A stretch of 64,000 nucleotides of DNA from NCBI RefSeq assembly GCF_014653275.1, contig NZ_BNAL01000002.1, positions 123,569 through 187,568 on the forward strand, given 5' to 3'. A program made the position numbers and the translations under genes. Under the pieces are notes generated by a model, which had not been told where the DNA came from, searched no databases, and worked only from the letters and a program-made list of their open reading frames with translations. The DNA is from Deinococcus piscis (GTDB lineage: Bacteria; Deinococcota; Deinococci; Deinococcales; Deinococcaceae). Of this stretch, positions 18,158 through 27,890 are shown one piece after another; position 1 is the first letter of the stretch, and every line of letters starts with the position of its first letter.

Positions 18158-19660
18158 ATGATTCTGGACAACACCCTCACCCTAGACGGCTTTATCTCGG
18201 TGGTGCGCGGCTCCGAGAAGGTAGAACTCTCAGCGCCCGCTAGAGCACGCATCCAAACCGCCCGCGACGTGATTGAGCGCATCGTGGACGGCGAACAGGC
18301 GGTGTACGGCGTCAACACCGGCTTCGGCAAGTTCGAGAACGTCCAGATTGACAAGCACCAGCTGGCGCAGCTGCAATACAACCTGATCGTGTCGCACGCG
18401 ATTGGCCTGGGCGACCCCCTGCCTGACGAAGTGGTGCGCGGCATGCTGCTGCTGCGGGCACAGTCGCTGGCGCTGGGGCACTCGGGCGTGCGGGCAGAAG
18501 TGGTCGAACTGCTGCTGGCGTTCCTCAATCACGGCATTCATCCCCGTGTACCCGCGCAGGGCAGCGTGGGCGCATCGGGTGACCTCGCGCCGCTGGCCCA
18601 CCTCGCCCTGGCCCTGATTGGTCTGGGTGAAGTGGACTACGGCGGGCAGGTGCGCCCAAGCGCCGAAGTGCTGGCCGAGCTGGGCCTGACGCCGCTGACC
18701 TTGCAGGCCAAAGAGGGCCTGGCCCTCATCAACGGCACGCAGCTGATGGGCAGTGTGCTCGCTTTGGCCCTGGCCGACGCCCGCACGCTGCTGGACACCG
18801 CCAACCTGGCCGCCGCCATGACAGTAGAGGCCAAGTACGGCTCGCACCGCCCCTTCCAGCCGGACGTGGTGGGCCTGCGCCCACACCCCGGCGCGGTGGC
18901 CGTCGCGGGTGAGCTGCGCGCCCACCTGGCCGGGTCCGACATTGCTCCCAGCCACCTGACTGGAGATGGCCGCGTGCAGGACGCCTACAGCCTGCGGGCC
19001 GTGCCCCAGGTTCATGGGGCCAGCTGGGACGTGCTGGCCCACGCCGAACGGGTGCTGGCCACCGAGTTCGCTTCGGTCACCGACAACCCCCTCATCTTCC
19101 CAGACACCGGCGAAGTGGTGTCGGGCGGCAATTTTCACGGGCAGCCACTCGCCGTGACTGTCGACGCGCTCAAGGTGGCGGTGGCCGAGCTGGGCAGTAT
19201 TTCCGAGCGCCGCACCGAGCAGCTGCTCAACCCGGCCCTGAGCGGCCTGCCCGCCTTCCTGACGCCGCAGGGGGGCCTGAACAGCGGCTTTATGATTGCC
19301 CAGTACACGTCGGCGGCCCTGGTCAGCGAAAACAAGGTGCTGAGTCACCCAGCCAGCGTGGACACCATCCCTACCTCCGCCAACCAGGAGGACCACGTGA
19401 GCATGGGCGCACACGGGGCGCGGCAACTGCGCGACATCGTGAACAATGTGGCGGGTGTGCTGGCAATTGAGCTGGCCTGCGCCGCGCAGGGACTGGACTT
19501 TCAGGAGCTGACGCCCGGCGTGGGTGTGGACCGCGCCTGGAAATACATCCGCACGCTGATGCCCACGCTGGAAGGGGACCGCTATTTCCGCCCTGAAGTG
19601 CTGCGGATTCGTGAGGCGGTCCTCAGCGGCGAGCTGATCGCAGCGGCGCGGGGCGAGTAA
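18158..19660 (+). CDS. hutH: histidine ammonia-lyase (HutH)
   Basis: HutH deaminates histidine to urocanate, the first step of the hut pathway. The 500-residue protein contains the MIO prosthetic-group motif Ala-Ser-Gly in [17 protein letters not shown], plus [39 protein letters not shown] and [12 protein letters not shown]. Length and order match the family. The ribosome binding site TTGGAG is 7-8 nt upstream of the ATG. It has a 255-bp leader of its own with a palindrome, which suggests separate promoter control from hutG-hutI. Confidence 0.97.
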   Translation: MILDNTLTLDGFISVVRGSEKVELSAPARARIQTARDVIERIVDGEQAVYGVNTGFGKFENVQIDKHQLAQLQYNLIVSHAIGLGDPLPDEVVRGMLLLRAQSLALGHSGVRAEVVELLLAFLNHGIHPRVPAQGSVGASGDLAPLAHLALALIGLGEVDYGGQVRPSAEVLAELGLTPLTLQAKEGLALINGTQLMGSVLALALADARTLLDTANLAAAMTVEAKYGSHRPFQPDVVGLRPHPGAVAVAGELRAHLAGSDIAPSHLTGDGRVQDAYSLRAVPQVHGASWDVLAHAERVLATEFASVTDNPLIFPDTGEVVSGGNFHGQPLAVTVDALKVAVAELGSISERRTEQLLNPALSGLPAFLTPQGGLNSGFMIAQYTSAALVSENKVLSHPASVDTIPTSANQEDHVSMGAHGARQLRDIVNNVAGVLAIELACAAQGLDFQELTPGVGVDRAWKYIRTLMPTLEGDRYFRPEVLRIREAVLSGELIAAARGE

Positions 19661-19688
19661 ATACCAGAACCAACTATGGATTAGTGAA

Positions 19689-19718
19689 AAGGGGCGCCCT
19701 CACTTGGGGGCGCCCCTT
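19689..19718. terminator. bidirectional intrinsic terminator between hutH and the MFS gene
   Basis: AAGGGGCGCCC and GGGCGCCCCTT form an 11-bp GC-rich stem between two convergent genes. A-rich sequence on one side (GTGAAAA) and TTAC on the other allow weak termination in both directions. Confidence 0.7.
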
Positions 19719-19735
19719 ACTGATGGTGACAACGC

Positions 19736-21802
19736 TCAGGCCGAAGCAGCGGGCGTTTCCTGTTCGGCGGGCGCGGCGCTGCGGCGGCTGACCAGCGGCA
19801 GCACCGGCACGAACAGCGTAATCAGCAGGCCCAACGCCGCCACCCAGATGGCGCTGCCGAACATGCGGGTCATGGCGGCGGTGAAGCCTTCTTTCAGCCC
19901 GGTGTTGACCTGCCCGGCCAGCTCGGTGCCCTGCTGATCCAGCTCGGCCTTGATGCTGGCCAGGGCCTGAATCTTGGCCTGGGCGTAGGCGGCGTCCTCC
20001 TGAGCCAGCACACCCTGGCTGACTTGAGCGGCCACAGCGGCTGAAGCCTGCGGGGTCGCCAAAGCCTGGGCGGGCAGGGCCTTCAGCTGGGCTTTGAGGG
20101 CGTCCGGTGTCTGGGCACTGTTCAGCAGCGCCTGGCGTCCCGGTTCGCCCTGGCTCAGCGCCGACTGAATCGCGGCAGCCTGGGTGCTCAGCTTCTCATG
20201 GACCTGGGCTTTGAGGCCGCCGCCCACCAGCGTCTTCAGTTCGCCGGGCACCTGTGGGTTGGCCTGGATGGCCGCTGCCGCCGCCGCGTCGCCATTCAGC
20301 GCCTTTTCAATCTGGACATACTGCTCACCAAAAGCCTCTTTGATTTTCTCGCCGGGGCCGCCTTGGCCGCTGCCCGCAGCACGCAGGGCGCCGAGGTCCA
20401 TGTTGCTGGCGTCCATCTGTGCGCCGGGCACCTGGGGCAAGTGCTTGGGCAGCTCGGTGTGCAGGTTGTTCATCAGCAGAGTCCCGAACACCGCTGCGCC
20501 GATGGTCGAGCCAATCTGACGGAAGAACTGGCTGGAAGAGGTCGCCACACCCAGTTCACGCACCGGCACGGCGTTCTGAATTGCCAGGGTAAAGAGACTT
20601 TGTGACGGCCCCAGGCCCAGCCCCACGATAAACATGCGCCAGTACAGGTCGGGCAAGGTGGAGTCGGCGTGCAGCCCGGTCAGCAGCCACATGCCCACCA
20701 CCAGCACGATGCCACCGCCAATCATCCAGGGCTTGTAAGCGCCATTTTTTGCCACGATGTTGCCGGCCAGGATGCTCGAACCCATCAGGCCCGCCATCAG
20801 CGGCAGCATGCTCATGCCGCTCTTGGTGGGCGATACGCCCAGCACCATCTGCATATACAGCGGCAGGAACATCACCACCCCAAAAAAGGCCATGCCCACC
20901 ACGAACGACGCCAGGTTGCCGGTGCTGAACATAGGCACCCGGAACAGGCTCAGCGGAATGATGGGGTCCGGAGCGCGGGATTCGGCGTAGAGAAAGGCCA
21001 GCAGGCTGACCAGCGAGCCGCCCAGCAGCCCCAGAATGATGGTGCTGTCCCAGGCATAGGTCACGCCGCCCCAGGTGAGAGCCAGCAGCAGCGGAATGGT
21101 GGTGCTGAGAATCAGGGCCGCGCCCCAGAAATCAATCTTGCCGCCGGTGCGCTGACCGATGCGTGGCATCTTGGACATGATCAAAAACAGCGCAAACAGG
21201 CCCAGGGGCAAATTGACGAAGAAGGTCCAGCGCCAAGACAGCGCGTCGGTCAGGAAACCGCCGATCACGGGGCCGACCACGGCGCTCAGTCCAAAGATGG
21301 CCCCGAACAGCCCGCCGAACTTGGCGCGCTCGGCGGGGTCGAACATGTCGGCCAGGATGGTAAAGGCGGTGGTGAACAGTGCAGCGCCGCCGAAGCCGGC
21401 CACGGCGCGGAAGGCGATCAGCTGATTCATGCCGCCGCCCAGGAAGTTGCCCAGGAACGGCTCGCCAGCCAGGCCGCACAGGGCGCTGCCCAGCAAAAAG
21501 ACCACAATGCCGAAAACCAGCACCGGCTTGCGCCCGTACAGGTCCGACAGCTTGCCGTAGATGGGCACCATCACCGTGCTGGCCAGCAGGTAAGCGGTGG
21601 TGACCCAGGCGTAAAGGTTAAAGCCGTGCAGGTCTTCAATGATGCGCGGCATGGCAGTGCCCACCACGTTCTGGCTCAGGGCCGCCAGCAAGAACACCAC
21701 CATCAGACCAGTCAGGGTGATTTTGCGCTCGGCGTCGGTGTAGTGGGGCAGCGTATCTGGCGTGGGCACGCCGCTGCTCGGAGAGTCGGAAAGGGTCGTC
21801 AT
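19736..21802 (-). CDS. DHA2-type MFS drug efflux transporter (EmrB/QacA-like) with a large insertion before the last helix
   Basis: A 688-residue major facilitator protein with about 14 membrane segments. DHA2-like motifs are clear: [10 protein letters not shown] near the N-terminus and the motif-A-like loop [13 protein letters not shown], then [12 protein letters not shown]. It would expel drugs or other amphiphiles by proton antiport. Unusual: roughly residues 455-655 form a hydrophilic, Ala/Gln-rich, predicted helical stretch between the penultimate and last membrane helices, so it should sit outside the membrane. The start overlaps the stop of the MarR gene (ATGA), and that regulator probably controls it. 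Confidence 0.9.
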   Translation of the reverse strand: MTTLSDSPSSGVPTPDTLPHYTDAERKITLTGLMVVFLLAALSQNVVGTAMPRIIEDLHGFNLYAWVTTAYLLASTVMVPIYGKLSDLYGRKPVLVFGIVVFLLGSALCGLAGEPFLGNFLGGGMNQLIAFRAVAGFGGAALFTTAFTILADMFDPAERAKFGGLFGAIFGLSAVVGPVIGGFLTDALSWRWTFFVNLPLGLFALFLIMSKMPRIGQRTGGKIDFWGAALILSTTIPLLLALTWGGVTYAWDSTIILGLLGGSLVSLLAFLYAESRAPDPIIPLSLFRVPMFSTGNLASFVVGMAFFGVVMFLPLYMQMVLGVSPTKSGMSMLPLMAGLMGSSILAGNIVAKNGAYKPWMIGGGIVLVVGMWLLTGLHADSTLPDLYWRMFIVGLGLGPSQSLFTLAIQNAVPVRELGVATSSSQFFRQIGSTIGAAVFGTLLMNNLHTELPKHLPQVPGAQMDASNMDLGALRAAGSGQGGPGEKIKEAFGEQYVQIEKALNGDAAAAAAIQANPQVPGELKTLVGGGLKAQVHEKLSTQAAAIQSALSQGEPGRQALLNSAQTPDALKAQLKALPAQALATPQASAAVAAQVSQGVLAQEDAAYAQAKIQALASIKAELDQQGTELAGQVNTGLKEGFTAAMTRMFGSAIWVAALGLLITLFVPVLPLVSRRSAAPAEQETPAASA

Positions 21803-22302
21803 GCTTGCTCCTTGGGAATCAGTGGGCCGGGATGGCTGGTCAGGTTCAGGTCCGAGAGGACCTCAATGGCTTCGAGCAGCGAGCTTAGGCGCTCAGGCTC
21901 CAGCTGACCCAGCCGGTCTCTGGTGTTGTGTTTGATGGCGTCCATAGCGCTCTCCAGGGCTTGATGACCCGCCGGGGTCACCTGCAGCAGAATGCGCCGC
22001 GAATCGGCAGGATCCAGCCGCCGCTCCACAAAGCCCAGCGTGCGCAGCTGCTCCAGATAGCGGCTCAGCAGGCTGGCCGGGAAATCAAGCGCTTCGGCAA
22101 TCGTTTTGGGGTGGACCTGTCCCCGCCGAATGGTCAGCAAAATGAAGTACAGCCGCAGGTCCAGGCCCAGCGGCGTCAGCAGCGGAAGCACATCTGCCTT
22201 AATACGGCGGTTGAGCTGCCACAGCCCACCCAGAAAACGCAGGATTTGGGTGTCATCCAGGGGGCCATCTGCAGGCAGATGTTCGGAAGAAAGAGAAGAC
22301 AT
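21799..22302 (-). CDS. MarR family transcriptional regulator
   Basis: A 167-residue winged-helix protein. The DNA-binding core is [29 protein letters not shown] followed by the wing [16 protein letters not shown], typical of MarR. It is translationally coupled to the downstream efflux pump. A perfect inverted repeat lies between the -35 and -10 boxes of its own promoter, so it is probably an autorepressor that is released by a small-molecule ligand and de-represses the pump. Confidence 0.9.
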   Translation of the reverse strand: MSSLSSEHLPADGPLDDTQILRFLGGLWQLNRRIKADVLPLLTPLGLDLRLYFILLTIRRGQVHPKTIAEALDFPASLLSRYLEQLRTLGFVERRLDPADSRRILLQVTPAGHQALESAMDAIKHNTRDRLGQLEPERLSSLLEAIEVLSDLNLTSHPGPLIPKEQA

Positions 22303-22436
22303 GGTGAAAAAAGGCCTCCAGGCAGTCAGGGGCAGCCAGATGCGAAGCGGGGCCGGAGAAAACAGACACAGACCGCAGGCGAAAGAACTTTGGCACGCCC
22401 AAAAAAGGCGGGGCGATGGGCACTTAACCTACGCTT

Positions 22437-22464
22437 ATTATTGACTCTAGTCAACTATTCTCAA
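22437..22464 (-). promoter_or_regulatory. promoter of the marR-efflux operon with embedded MarR operator
   Basis: On the minus strand TTGAGA (22464-22459) and AATAAT (22442-22437) each match five of six consensus bases, with a 16-bp spacer. The inverted repeat TTGACT-CT-AGTCAA (22441-22454) occupies the spacer and overlaps the edge of the -10. A repressor bound here would exclude RNA polymerase. Confidence 0.75.
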
Positions 22465-22551
22465 AAGTGTAACTCGGCCAGATATTCAGCTCACTTATAG
22501 CAGGGACTCAACTCCCGGTGCGTTATAGACCAGAGCGATAAACTGCCCGCT

Positions 22552-23445
22552 ATGAGAGTCAGTTCAGATCAACTGGTCGCCTTTTCGGTGGTGGCAGAGT
22601 TGGGCAGTGTCAGCCGGGCCGCCGAGCGGCTGAACCTCAGCCAGCCCACGGTCAGCAGTCAGCTGCGCGCCTTGCAGGAGCAGTTCGGCGAGCCGCTGTA
22701 TCGCCGCCGCGCCCACGGGGTGGAACTGACCCCAGTGGGTGAGGGGCTGCTGCCCTATGCCCACGCTGTGGCCCACGCGCTGCGGCAGGTTGGTGACCAT
22801 ATCGCCGGGGTGCAGGAGCGACCTGAGCGCACCCTGCACCTGGGGGTGTCGTACTCGCTCGGGCGGCGCTCCTACGGGCTGGTGACGGCGGGCGCAGCGC
22901 AGCGGCTGCATCTGCAACTGCTGGCCGGCGACTCCAGCACCCTGGCCGGGCTGGTCATGGCAGGCGACCTGGACGCAGCGCTGGTGCTGGGGCCGGTGAA
23001 TCTGCCCGCAGGCAAGGTGGACCTGCACCAGACCGGCGAGGACGAACTGGTGGCTGCGCTTCCCGCCGGTCACCCGCTGGCCGAACTGCGCTACGCACCT
23101 CTACACGCACTGCGGGACGAGACTTTTCTGTGGGCGGTGCGGTCCTCGTCGGTGCGGCGGCAGTCTGACCGCCTGCTTCAGGAAGCTGGCCTGACGCCCC
23201 GCAGCCTGGAACTGGGCAGCCTGATTGCGGTGCGCGAAGCCCTGCTGGACGGTCACGGCGTGGCCCTGTTGCCGCGCGAATTTGTCCAGCGCGAGCGCGA
23301 CCTGGGCCTGATTGCCACGCTGGGCCTGGAAGCGCCACTGGTGGGCATCAGCCAGCTGCTGGTCACACCGCCCGCCGCCACCCAGGGAGCCGAACACCGG
23401 GCCCTGAGCGCTTTTCTGCGTGAAGCAGCTCGGGCGCGGCACTGA
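22552..23445 (+). CDS. LysR family transcriptional regulator
   Basis: A 297-residue regulator with the LysR N-terminal helix-turn-helix (AFSVVAELGSVSRAAERLN LSQPTVSSQLRALQ) and a periplasmic-binding-like effector domain. It is divergent from the marR-efflux operon across 249 bp. The ATG is 7 nt after TAAACT (22539-22544) with no Shine-Dalgarno sequence, so the mRNA is probably leaderless. The target genes are unknown, and the next gene downstream is separated by 189 bp in the same direction. Confidence 0.9.
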   Translation: MRVSSDQLVAFSVVAELGSVSRAAERLNLSQPTVSSQLRALQEQFGEPLYRRRAHGVELTPVGEGLLPYAHAVAHALRQVGDHIAGVQERPERTLHLGVSYSLGRRSYGLVTAGAAQRLHLQLLAGDSSTLAGLVMAGDLDAALVLGPVNLPAGKVDLHQTGEDELVAALPAGHPLAELRYAPLHALRDETFLWAVRSSSVRRQSDRLLQEAGLTPRSLELGSLIAVREALLDGHGVALLPREFVQRERDLGLIATLGLEAPLVGISQLLVTPPAATQGAEHRALSAFLREAARARH

Positions 23446-23634
23446 GGCAGGGCTTGGAGGCGGGAAGAGCCATCCACGCCACTCGATTCTCTGGCCTGGC
23501 GCGCTGCCCTCCCAAGTCACCGGCACGGCAGGAACGGCTGGTGCTGGGGACAGTGAGGACAGAGGCCCTGCGGTAACCAACGCGAACGCCCACAGGCAGA
23601 CGGCCCTCTGACATGCGGTGCTTATCCTGGCGGC

Positions 23635-24474
23635 ATGAACAAAATTCTGGTGGTCTCCTTCCTGGCGCTGCTAGGTGCCTGCGCTCCGGTGCAGACCGCT
23701 GATACGGCGGCCCCGGCACTGGCGCAGCAGACGGTACGCATTGCCTCGCCGCTGCCCCGCGCCCACGCCCACAACGACTACGAGCATGAGCGGCCCCTGC
23801 TGGACGCACTGGCCCAGGGCTTTACCAGTGTGGAAAGCGACGTGTTCTTGCGCGGCGGACAATTGCTGGTCGCCCATGAGGCCAGCCAGCTTCAGCCAGG
23901 GCGCACGTTGCAGAGCCTGTATCTGGAACCGCTGCGCCAGATCGCCGCGCAGAACGGGGGGCGCATCTATCCCGCCGGGCAGAGCCTGACCCTGTACATC
24001 GACGTCAAGGACGACGGCGAGGCCACCTATCAGGCGATTGACCGGGCGCTGGCAGAGTACGCGCCCCTGCTGACCCGCTACGAAAACGGGCAGGTGACCC
24101 CTGGCGCAGTCAGCGTGGTGATTTCGGGCAACCGCGTGCCAGCCACCATGCAGGCCCAGACCCTGCGCTACGCCGGGATGGATGGCCGCCTGAGCGACCT
24201 GGGCGGCGCTCCAGCGTCCCTCATTCCCATCATCAGCGACAACTGGACCAAGACCTTCAGCTGGAACGGCGAAGGCGAATTCCCAGCGGCTGAACGCCAG
24301 CGGCTCCGGGACATCGTGGCGCAGGCCCACGCGAACGGGCAGCGGGTGCGCTTCTGGGCCACTCCCGAGCACCCCGCCGTGTGGCAAGCGCTGGTGGACG
24401 CTGGCGTGGACCAGATCAACACCGACGACCTCGCGGGCCTGCGGGCTTATCTGCTGGAACGGGACCGCCGCTAA
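23635..24474 (+). CDS. PI-PLC / glycerophosphodiesterase-like TIM-barrel lipoprotein
   Basis: A 279-residue predicted lipoprotein (lipobox LLGAC, residues 11-15). The core resembles the bacterial PI-PLC-like phosphodiesterase group. RAHAHNDYEH carries the first catalytic His, VESDVFLRGGQLLVAHEA carries metal-ligand acidic residues and a second His, and the C-terminal RVRFWATPEHPAVWQAL-DAGVDQINTDD completes the barrel. It should act on a lipid-derived or sugar phosphodiester outside the membrane. The start is 6 nt after TATCCT (23623-23628), a leaderless arrangement. Confidence 0.8.
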   Translation: MNKILVVSFLALLGACAPVQTADTAAPALAQQTVRIASPLPRAHAHNDYEHERPLLDALAQGFTSVESDVFLRGGQLLVAHEASQLQPGRTLQSLYLEPLRQIAAQNGGRIYPAGQSLTLYIDVKDDGEATYQAIDRALAEYAPLLTRYENGQVTPGAVSVVISGNRVPATMQAQTLRYAGMDGRLSDLGGAPASLIPIISDNWTKTFSWNGEGEFPAAERQRLRDIVAQAHANGQRVRFWATPEHPAVWQALVDAGVDQINTDDLAGLRAYLLERDRR

Positions 24475-24510
24475 GCGGCCCACCCGCCAGCAAGCCCACT
24501 CAGGACCTAT

Positions 24511-25851
24511 TCAGAGCTGACGCAGCAGCCGGTCAGCAGCCACCAGCGGAAAATCCCAGGTGCTGGAAAAGGGCGGGGCATAGGCCAGGTCACTCTCGAA
24601 GAGGTCCTGCACGCTGCCGCCCACGCCCAGCAACGCGGCCACCACATCTATGCGCTTGGCGGCGTGGTGCTCCTCGGCCACCATTTGCGCCCCCAGCAGC
24701 CGGCCAGTGCCGCGCTCACCGGTCAGGCGGAGATGCACCGGGCGGGCATCCTGATGGTAGCCTGCAGCGTCAGTGGTGGTCAGGTCCACGGAAACGGCGT
24801 CCAGTCCAGCCTTTTCCGCCTGGGCCTGGGTGAGTCCAGTCAGCGCCACACCCAGCCCAAATGTCTTGAAGATGCCGGTGCCGAGGGTGCCCGGAAAAGT
24901 GGCGTCGCCGCCCGCCATATTGACCCCGGCCACCCGGCCCATACGGTTGGCCCCCAGCGCCAGCGGGATGTACACCGGCTGGCCAGTCACCCGGTGCAGC
25001 GACTCAGCGCAGTCGCCCGCCGCGAAAATGCCGGGCACACCGGTTTCCTGGCGGGCGTTCACGGCGATGGCTCCGGTGGCTCCCAGTGAGACACCTGCCG
25101 CCTGCGCCAGCTCGGTGCGGGGGCGGATACCTACGGCCACCAGCACGGTATCGGCGCGGATCAGGCCCGCGTCCGTCTGTACGCCGGTCACGCGGCCCTG
25201 CCCAGTCAGGCCCGTCACGCTGACACCGGTCCGCACGTCCACGCCGCCCGCTTCCAGCGCCGCCCGCACGGGAGCCCGCAGTGGCCCGTCCAGGACGGAC
25301 GCGACCTCGGCGGCCCGCTCTACCAGGACCACGCTCAGACCACGCCCGCGCAAAATCTCGGCCATCTCCAGCCCGATGTAGCCCCCACCAATGATGCACA
25401 CCCGCTTGGAGCTGCGCAGGGTTTCCTCAAGCGCTTGCCCGTCGGGGATGGTCTTGAGGAGATGCACACCTCTCAGGTCGGTCTGGGCAAAAGGAGGCCG
25501 CACCGGCTCGGAGCCAGTCGCCAGCAGCAAGCGGTCATAGGGCTCAGCCGTGACCGCGCCGTCCGGACCACACACTGTGACGGTGCCTGCTTGCGCGTCT
25601 ACCCCCTGCACACGGTGGCCCAGCCGCACGGAAATTCCCCGGCCCCGCATCTGCTCCGGCGTACGGATGACCAACCGCCCGAAGCCTTCTTCTTTGAGCT
25701 CACCGCCCAGCGCATAGGGCAGCCCACAGGCCGCATAAGAGATGTACTCGCCCGCCTCAAACACCACGATGTCTGCGTCTGGACGCTGCCGCTGCGCCCG
25801 GCTGGCCGCACTCATTCCAGCGGCCACGCCACCCACGATCACGATTCGCAT
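24511..25851 (-). CDS. FAD-dependent disulfide reductase, CoA-disulfide reductase-like
   Basis: A 446-residue pyridine nucleotide-disulfide oxidoreductase. The N-terminal FAD motif (RIVIVGGVAAGMSAASRAQR) is followed by YISYAACGLPYAL with a single redox Cys, as in CoA-disulfide reductases and NADH oxidases. The NAD(P)H motif IIGGGYIGLEMAE and the second FAD block AAGDCAES follow. The C-terminal dimerisation domain ends in YAPPFSSTWDFP-like sequence. It probably reduces CoA or another low-molecular-weight disulfide. ATG 25851 was preferred because it begins exactly at the FAD strand and is 7 nt from a TAAGCT box (leaderless). Confidence 0.88.
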   Translation of the reverse strand: MRIVIVGGVAAGMSAASRAQRQRPDADIVVFEAGEYISYAACGLPYALGGELKEEGFGRLVIRTPEQMRGRGISVRLGHRVQGVDAQAGTVTVCGPDGAVTAEPYDRLLLATGSEPVRPPFAQTDLRGVHLLKTIPDGQALEETLRSSKRVCIIGGGYIGLEMAEILRGRGLSVVLVERAAEVASVLDGPLRAPVRAALEAGGVDVRTGVSVTGLTGQGRVTGVQTDAGLIRADTVLVAVGIRPRTELAQAAGVSLGATGAIAVNARQETGVPGIFAAGDCAESLHRVTGQPVYIPLALGANRMGRVAGVNMAGGDATFPGTLGTGIFKTFGLGVALTGLTQAQAEKAGLDAVSVDLTTTDAAGYHQDARPVHLRLTGERGTGRLLGAQMVAEEHHAAKRIDVVAALLGVGGSVQDLFESDLAYAPPFSSTWDFPLVAADRLLRQL

Positions 25852-25904
25852 AGGGTTCAGCTTAAGGGCTATGGCCCAGCGCAGGGTCAGCCGCACCGTT
25901 GGAC

Positions 25905-25951
25905 AAAGAAAAAGAAAAGCGGACGCCCTGGCCCGCTTTTTTTCTTTTTCT
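25905..25951 (-). terminator. intrinsic terminator of the 5'-nucleotidase gene
   Basis: AGCGG (25918-25922) pairs with CCGCT (25933-25937). The flanking A-rich and T-rich tracts (AAAGAAAAAGAAA / TTTTTTCTTTTTCT) extend the stem and supply a U-tract on either strand. The position, just after the minus-strand nucleotidase stop, suits that gene best. Confidence 0.75.
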
Positions 25952-26030
25952 CCCTTGCCTTGCTCGGTAGACTCCTGAGCGCTGCCCTACAAGTCCAACT
26001 GAGGAACTGAGGCCGCCCCAAGTCAAACAC

Positions 26031-27713
26031 TTAGGGGTTCAGTTTGGTGATGCGGTTCTGTGCGCCCGGCTTCACAGAGCCGCCCTGCAGATAAGCTGAC
26101 AGTGCGTCCACATCCAGCCCGCCGCCCAGGCGGTCACGGCCCTCTTTCAGCACGCTGAAGTTGTCGCCGCCTTCAGCCAGGAAAGAGTTCACGGTGACGC
26201 GGTACTCGGCACTCATGTCGAGCGGCTGGCCGTTCAGGGTGATGGTCTTCACGCGCTGCCCGGCAGGCTGGGTCAGGTCGTAGCTGTACGCGAAGCCTTC
26301 GCTGACCTGCAGGATGCGGTTCTGTCCGGCGGCAGGGTTGCCAAACTGCTGCTCCAGCAGCGTCCTGATTTGCTCGCCGCTCAGGGTCAGCACGGTCAGC
26401 AGGTTGCCGAACGGCTGCACGGCGAAGATATCGCCGTAGGTCACGGTGGTGGACGGCTGCGCGGGCAGGTCAGCGCGGATGCCGCCGGGATTCATAAAGG
26501 CCATGACCGCACCGCCCTGCTCAGCGGCGCGGGTCGCAGCCAGCTGGGCGTCGGCAATCACATCGCCCAGGGCACTTTCACCCGCAGCGTTGGCCTGACG
26601 GCTGATCTGTCCAGCGATGGTGGCCACCACCCGGTTCGCCACCGGGTCGGTCTTGGCTTTGGCTTCGGCGGCCAGGGCGGCCAGCTCGGGCGAGCTGTAC
26701 TTCTGCGCGTCTACCAGGACATTTTCGGCCTTGACAGCGCTGACCCGGGTGACGCCCTGCTTGCGGGTCACGGTGAGGTCCAGGCGCTGCATCAGCTGGC
26801 CCTGCGCGGCTCCCTGGATGACCGGACGCCCCGCCACCACGCAGTTGTAGGCCTGGTGGGTGTGGCCGGTCATCACGGCGCTCACGGCGGGGTCCAGGCG
26901 CTGCACCACATCCACGATAGGCCCGCTCAGGTCAGTGCAGCCGGGCTGGTCGTAGGCCGACTTGGCCGCCCCGCCCTGGTGAATCAGCGCAATGACGGCG
27001 TCGGCTCCAGCCCGCTTGAGTTCGGGCAGGGCCGCGTTGATGCTGTCGGCCTCGTCGCGGAAGGTCAGCCCCGCGATGCCCGACGGGGTCACCACGCTGG
27101 GGGTTTCTTCCAGTACCGCGCCCACAAAAGCGATGTTCAGGTCGCCCACCTTGACCATACGATAGGCAGGAAATACGTGGGCACCATTTTTGTCAAAGAC
27201 GTTGGCGGCGATATAGGTGTAGCTCGCCCCTGGAAAGGGATTCACGAACTGGCAGTCCTTGTCAGGGCGGGCGACGCTGTCACAGCCGCCCTTTTGGAAG
27301 CGTTGCAGCTCCTTGAGGCCGTAGTCCAGCTCGTGGTTGCCCAGCACATTCACACTCATGCCGAGGCGGTTCATGGCCATCACCGTAGGTTCGTCGGCCA
27401 GCAGGCTGCTGCTCAGCGGGGACGCGCCGGTCAGGTCACCTACGCCCACCAGCACGGTGTTGGGGTTGGCGGCGCGGACTTCCTGGACCAGTCCGCCGAT
27501 GGCCGAAATGCCGCCCGCCGGGGCCGCTACGGTCTTGCCAGGGTTCTTGGGGTCGGGAATCTGCTTGCCCCGGAAGGAACTCTGTTCCAGCTGCCCGTGA
27601 AAGTCATTGAGGCCCAGCACGGTCACGGTGGCAGTGCCGTCGGCAGGCCGGGCAGGCTGGGTACAGGCGGCCAGCAACAAGGGCAGTGAGATGAGCGGCA
27701 TGAGCTGTTTCAT
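26031..27713 (-). CDS. 5'-nucleotidase / UDP-sugar hydrolase family lipoprotein
   Basis: A 560-residue surface nucleotidase. The lipobox is LLAAC (residues 13-17). The N-terminal metallophosphatase domain has GLNDFHGQLE, GVGDLTGASPLSS, NVLGNHELDYG and MTGHTHQAYN. The C-terminal substrate domain has NPGGIRADLP, TYGDIFAVQPFGN and the closing TVNSFLAEGGDNF. It should dephosphorylate nucleotides or NAD-related compounds outside the cell. The start ATG 27713 begins the signal peptide and lies 6 nt after TACATT (27725-27720), again leaderless. Longer in-frame readings run into the trp promoter region and were discarded. Confidence 0.92.
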   Translation of the reverse strand: MKQLMPLISLPLLLAACTQPARPADGTATVTVLGLNDFHGQLEQSSFRGKQIPDPKNPGKTVAAPAGGISAIGGLVQEVRAANPNTVLVGVGDLTGASPLSSSLLADEPTVMAMNRLGMSVNVLGNHELDYGLKELQRFQKGGCDSVARPDKDCQFVNPFPGASYTYIAANVFDKNGAHVFPAYRMVKVGDLNIAFVGAVLEETPSVVTPSGIAGLTFRDEADSINAALPELKRAGADAVIALIHQGGAAKSAYDQPGCTDLSGPIVDVVQRLDPAVSAVMTGHTHQAYNCVVAGRPVIQGAAQGQLMQRLDLTVTRKQGVTRVSAVKAENVLVDAQKYSSPELAALAAEAKAKTDPVANRVVATIAGQISRQANAAGESALGDVIADAQLAATRAAEQGGAVMAFMNPGGIRADLPAQPSTTVTYGDIFAVQPFGNLLTVLTLSGEQIRTLLEQQFGNPAAGQNRILQVSEGFAYSYDLTQPAGQRVKTITLNGQPLDMSAEYRVTVNSFLAEGGDNFSVLKEGRDRLGGGLDVDALSAYLQGGSVKPGAQNRITKLNP

Positions 27714-27791
27714 AAGGTCAATGTAGGTCGGCTGCGTCTGCCGGTTGTCATCCGTCACCTGGCGGCTGCATCCTAGCCACAGCCGCCCCGG

Positions 27792-27820
27792 TTGACACTG
27801 CCCCGCCAGCCCCGTACACT
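27792..27820 (+). promoter_or_regulatory. trp operon promoter (leaderless)
   Basis: TTGACA at 27792-27797 is a perfect -35 box. After a 17-bp spacer, TACACT at 27815-27820 is the -10 box. The trpL ATG starts 7 nt later at 27828, so the transcript is expected to begin at the start codon. Confidence 0.85.
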
Positions 27821-27827
27821 CGGCGGC

Positions 27828-27890
27828 ATGACGATTCAGAGCAACCGCTGGTGGTGGCCCTCGCAGAAGCGAGCCGGCCAGCGCGTCTGA
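27828..27890 (+). CDS. trpL: trp operon leader peptide TrpL (20 aa, Trp-Trp-Trp)
   Basis: The 21-codon frame encodes MTIQSNRWWWPSQKRAGQRV. Three consecutive Trp codons (27849-27857) make it a sensor of charged tRNA-Trp. It has no ribosome binding site and starts 7 nt after the -10 box, so it should be translated from a leaderless mRNA. An intrinsic terminator with eight T residues follows 27 nt after the stop codon and precedes trpE. This is the classical arrangement for ribosome-mediated attenuation; the leaderless start is the unusual part. The peptide is too short to be found by usual gene callers. Confidence 0.88.
   Translation: MTIQSNRWWWPSQKRAGQRV

Noticed and set aside
20669..21907. 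412-codon plus-strand frame opposite the efflux pump gene
   Set aside because: It mirrors the real DHA2 transporter on the other strand, is rich in His/Gln/Gly as expected of GC-rich shadows, and has no domain or start signal.
26370..27689. 439-codon plus-strand frame opposite the nucleotidase gene
   Set aside because: Composition (His/Gly/Val-rich) and position show it to be a shadow of the lipoprotein gene.
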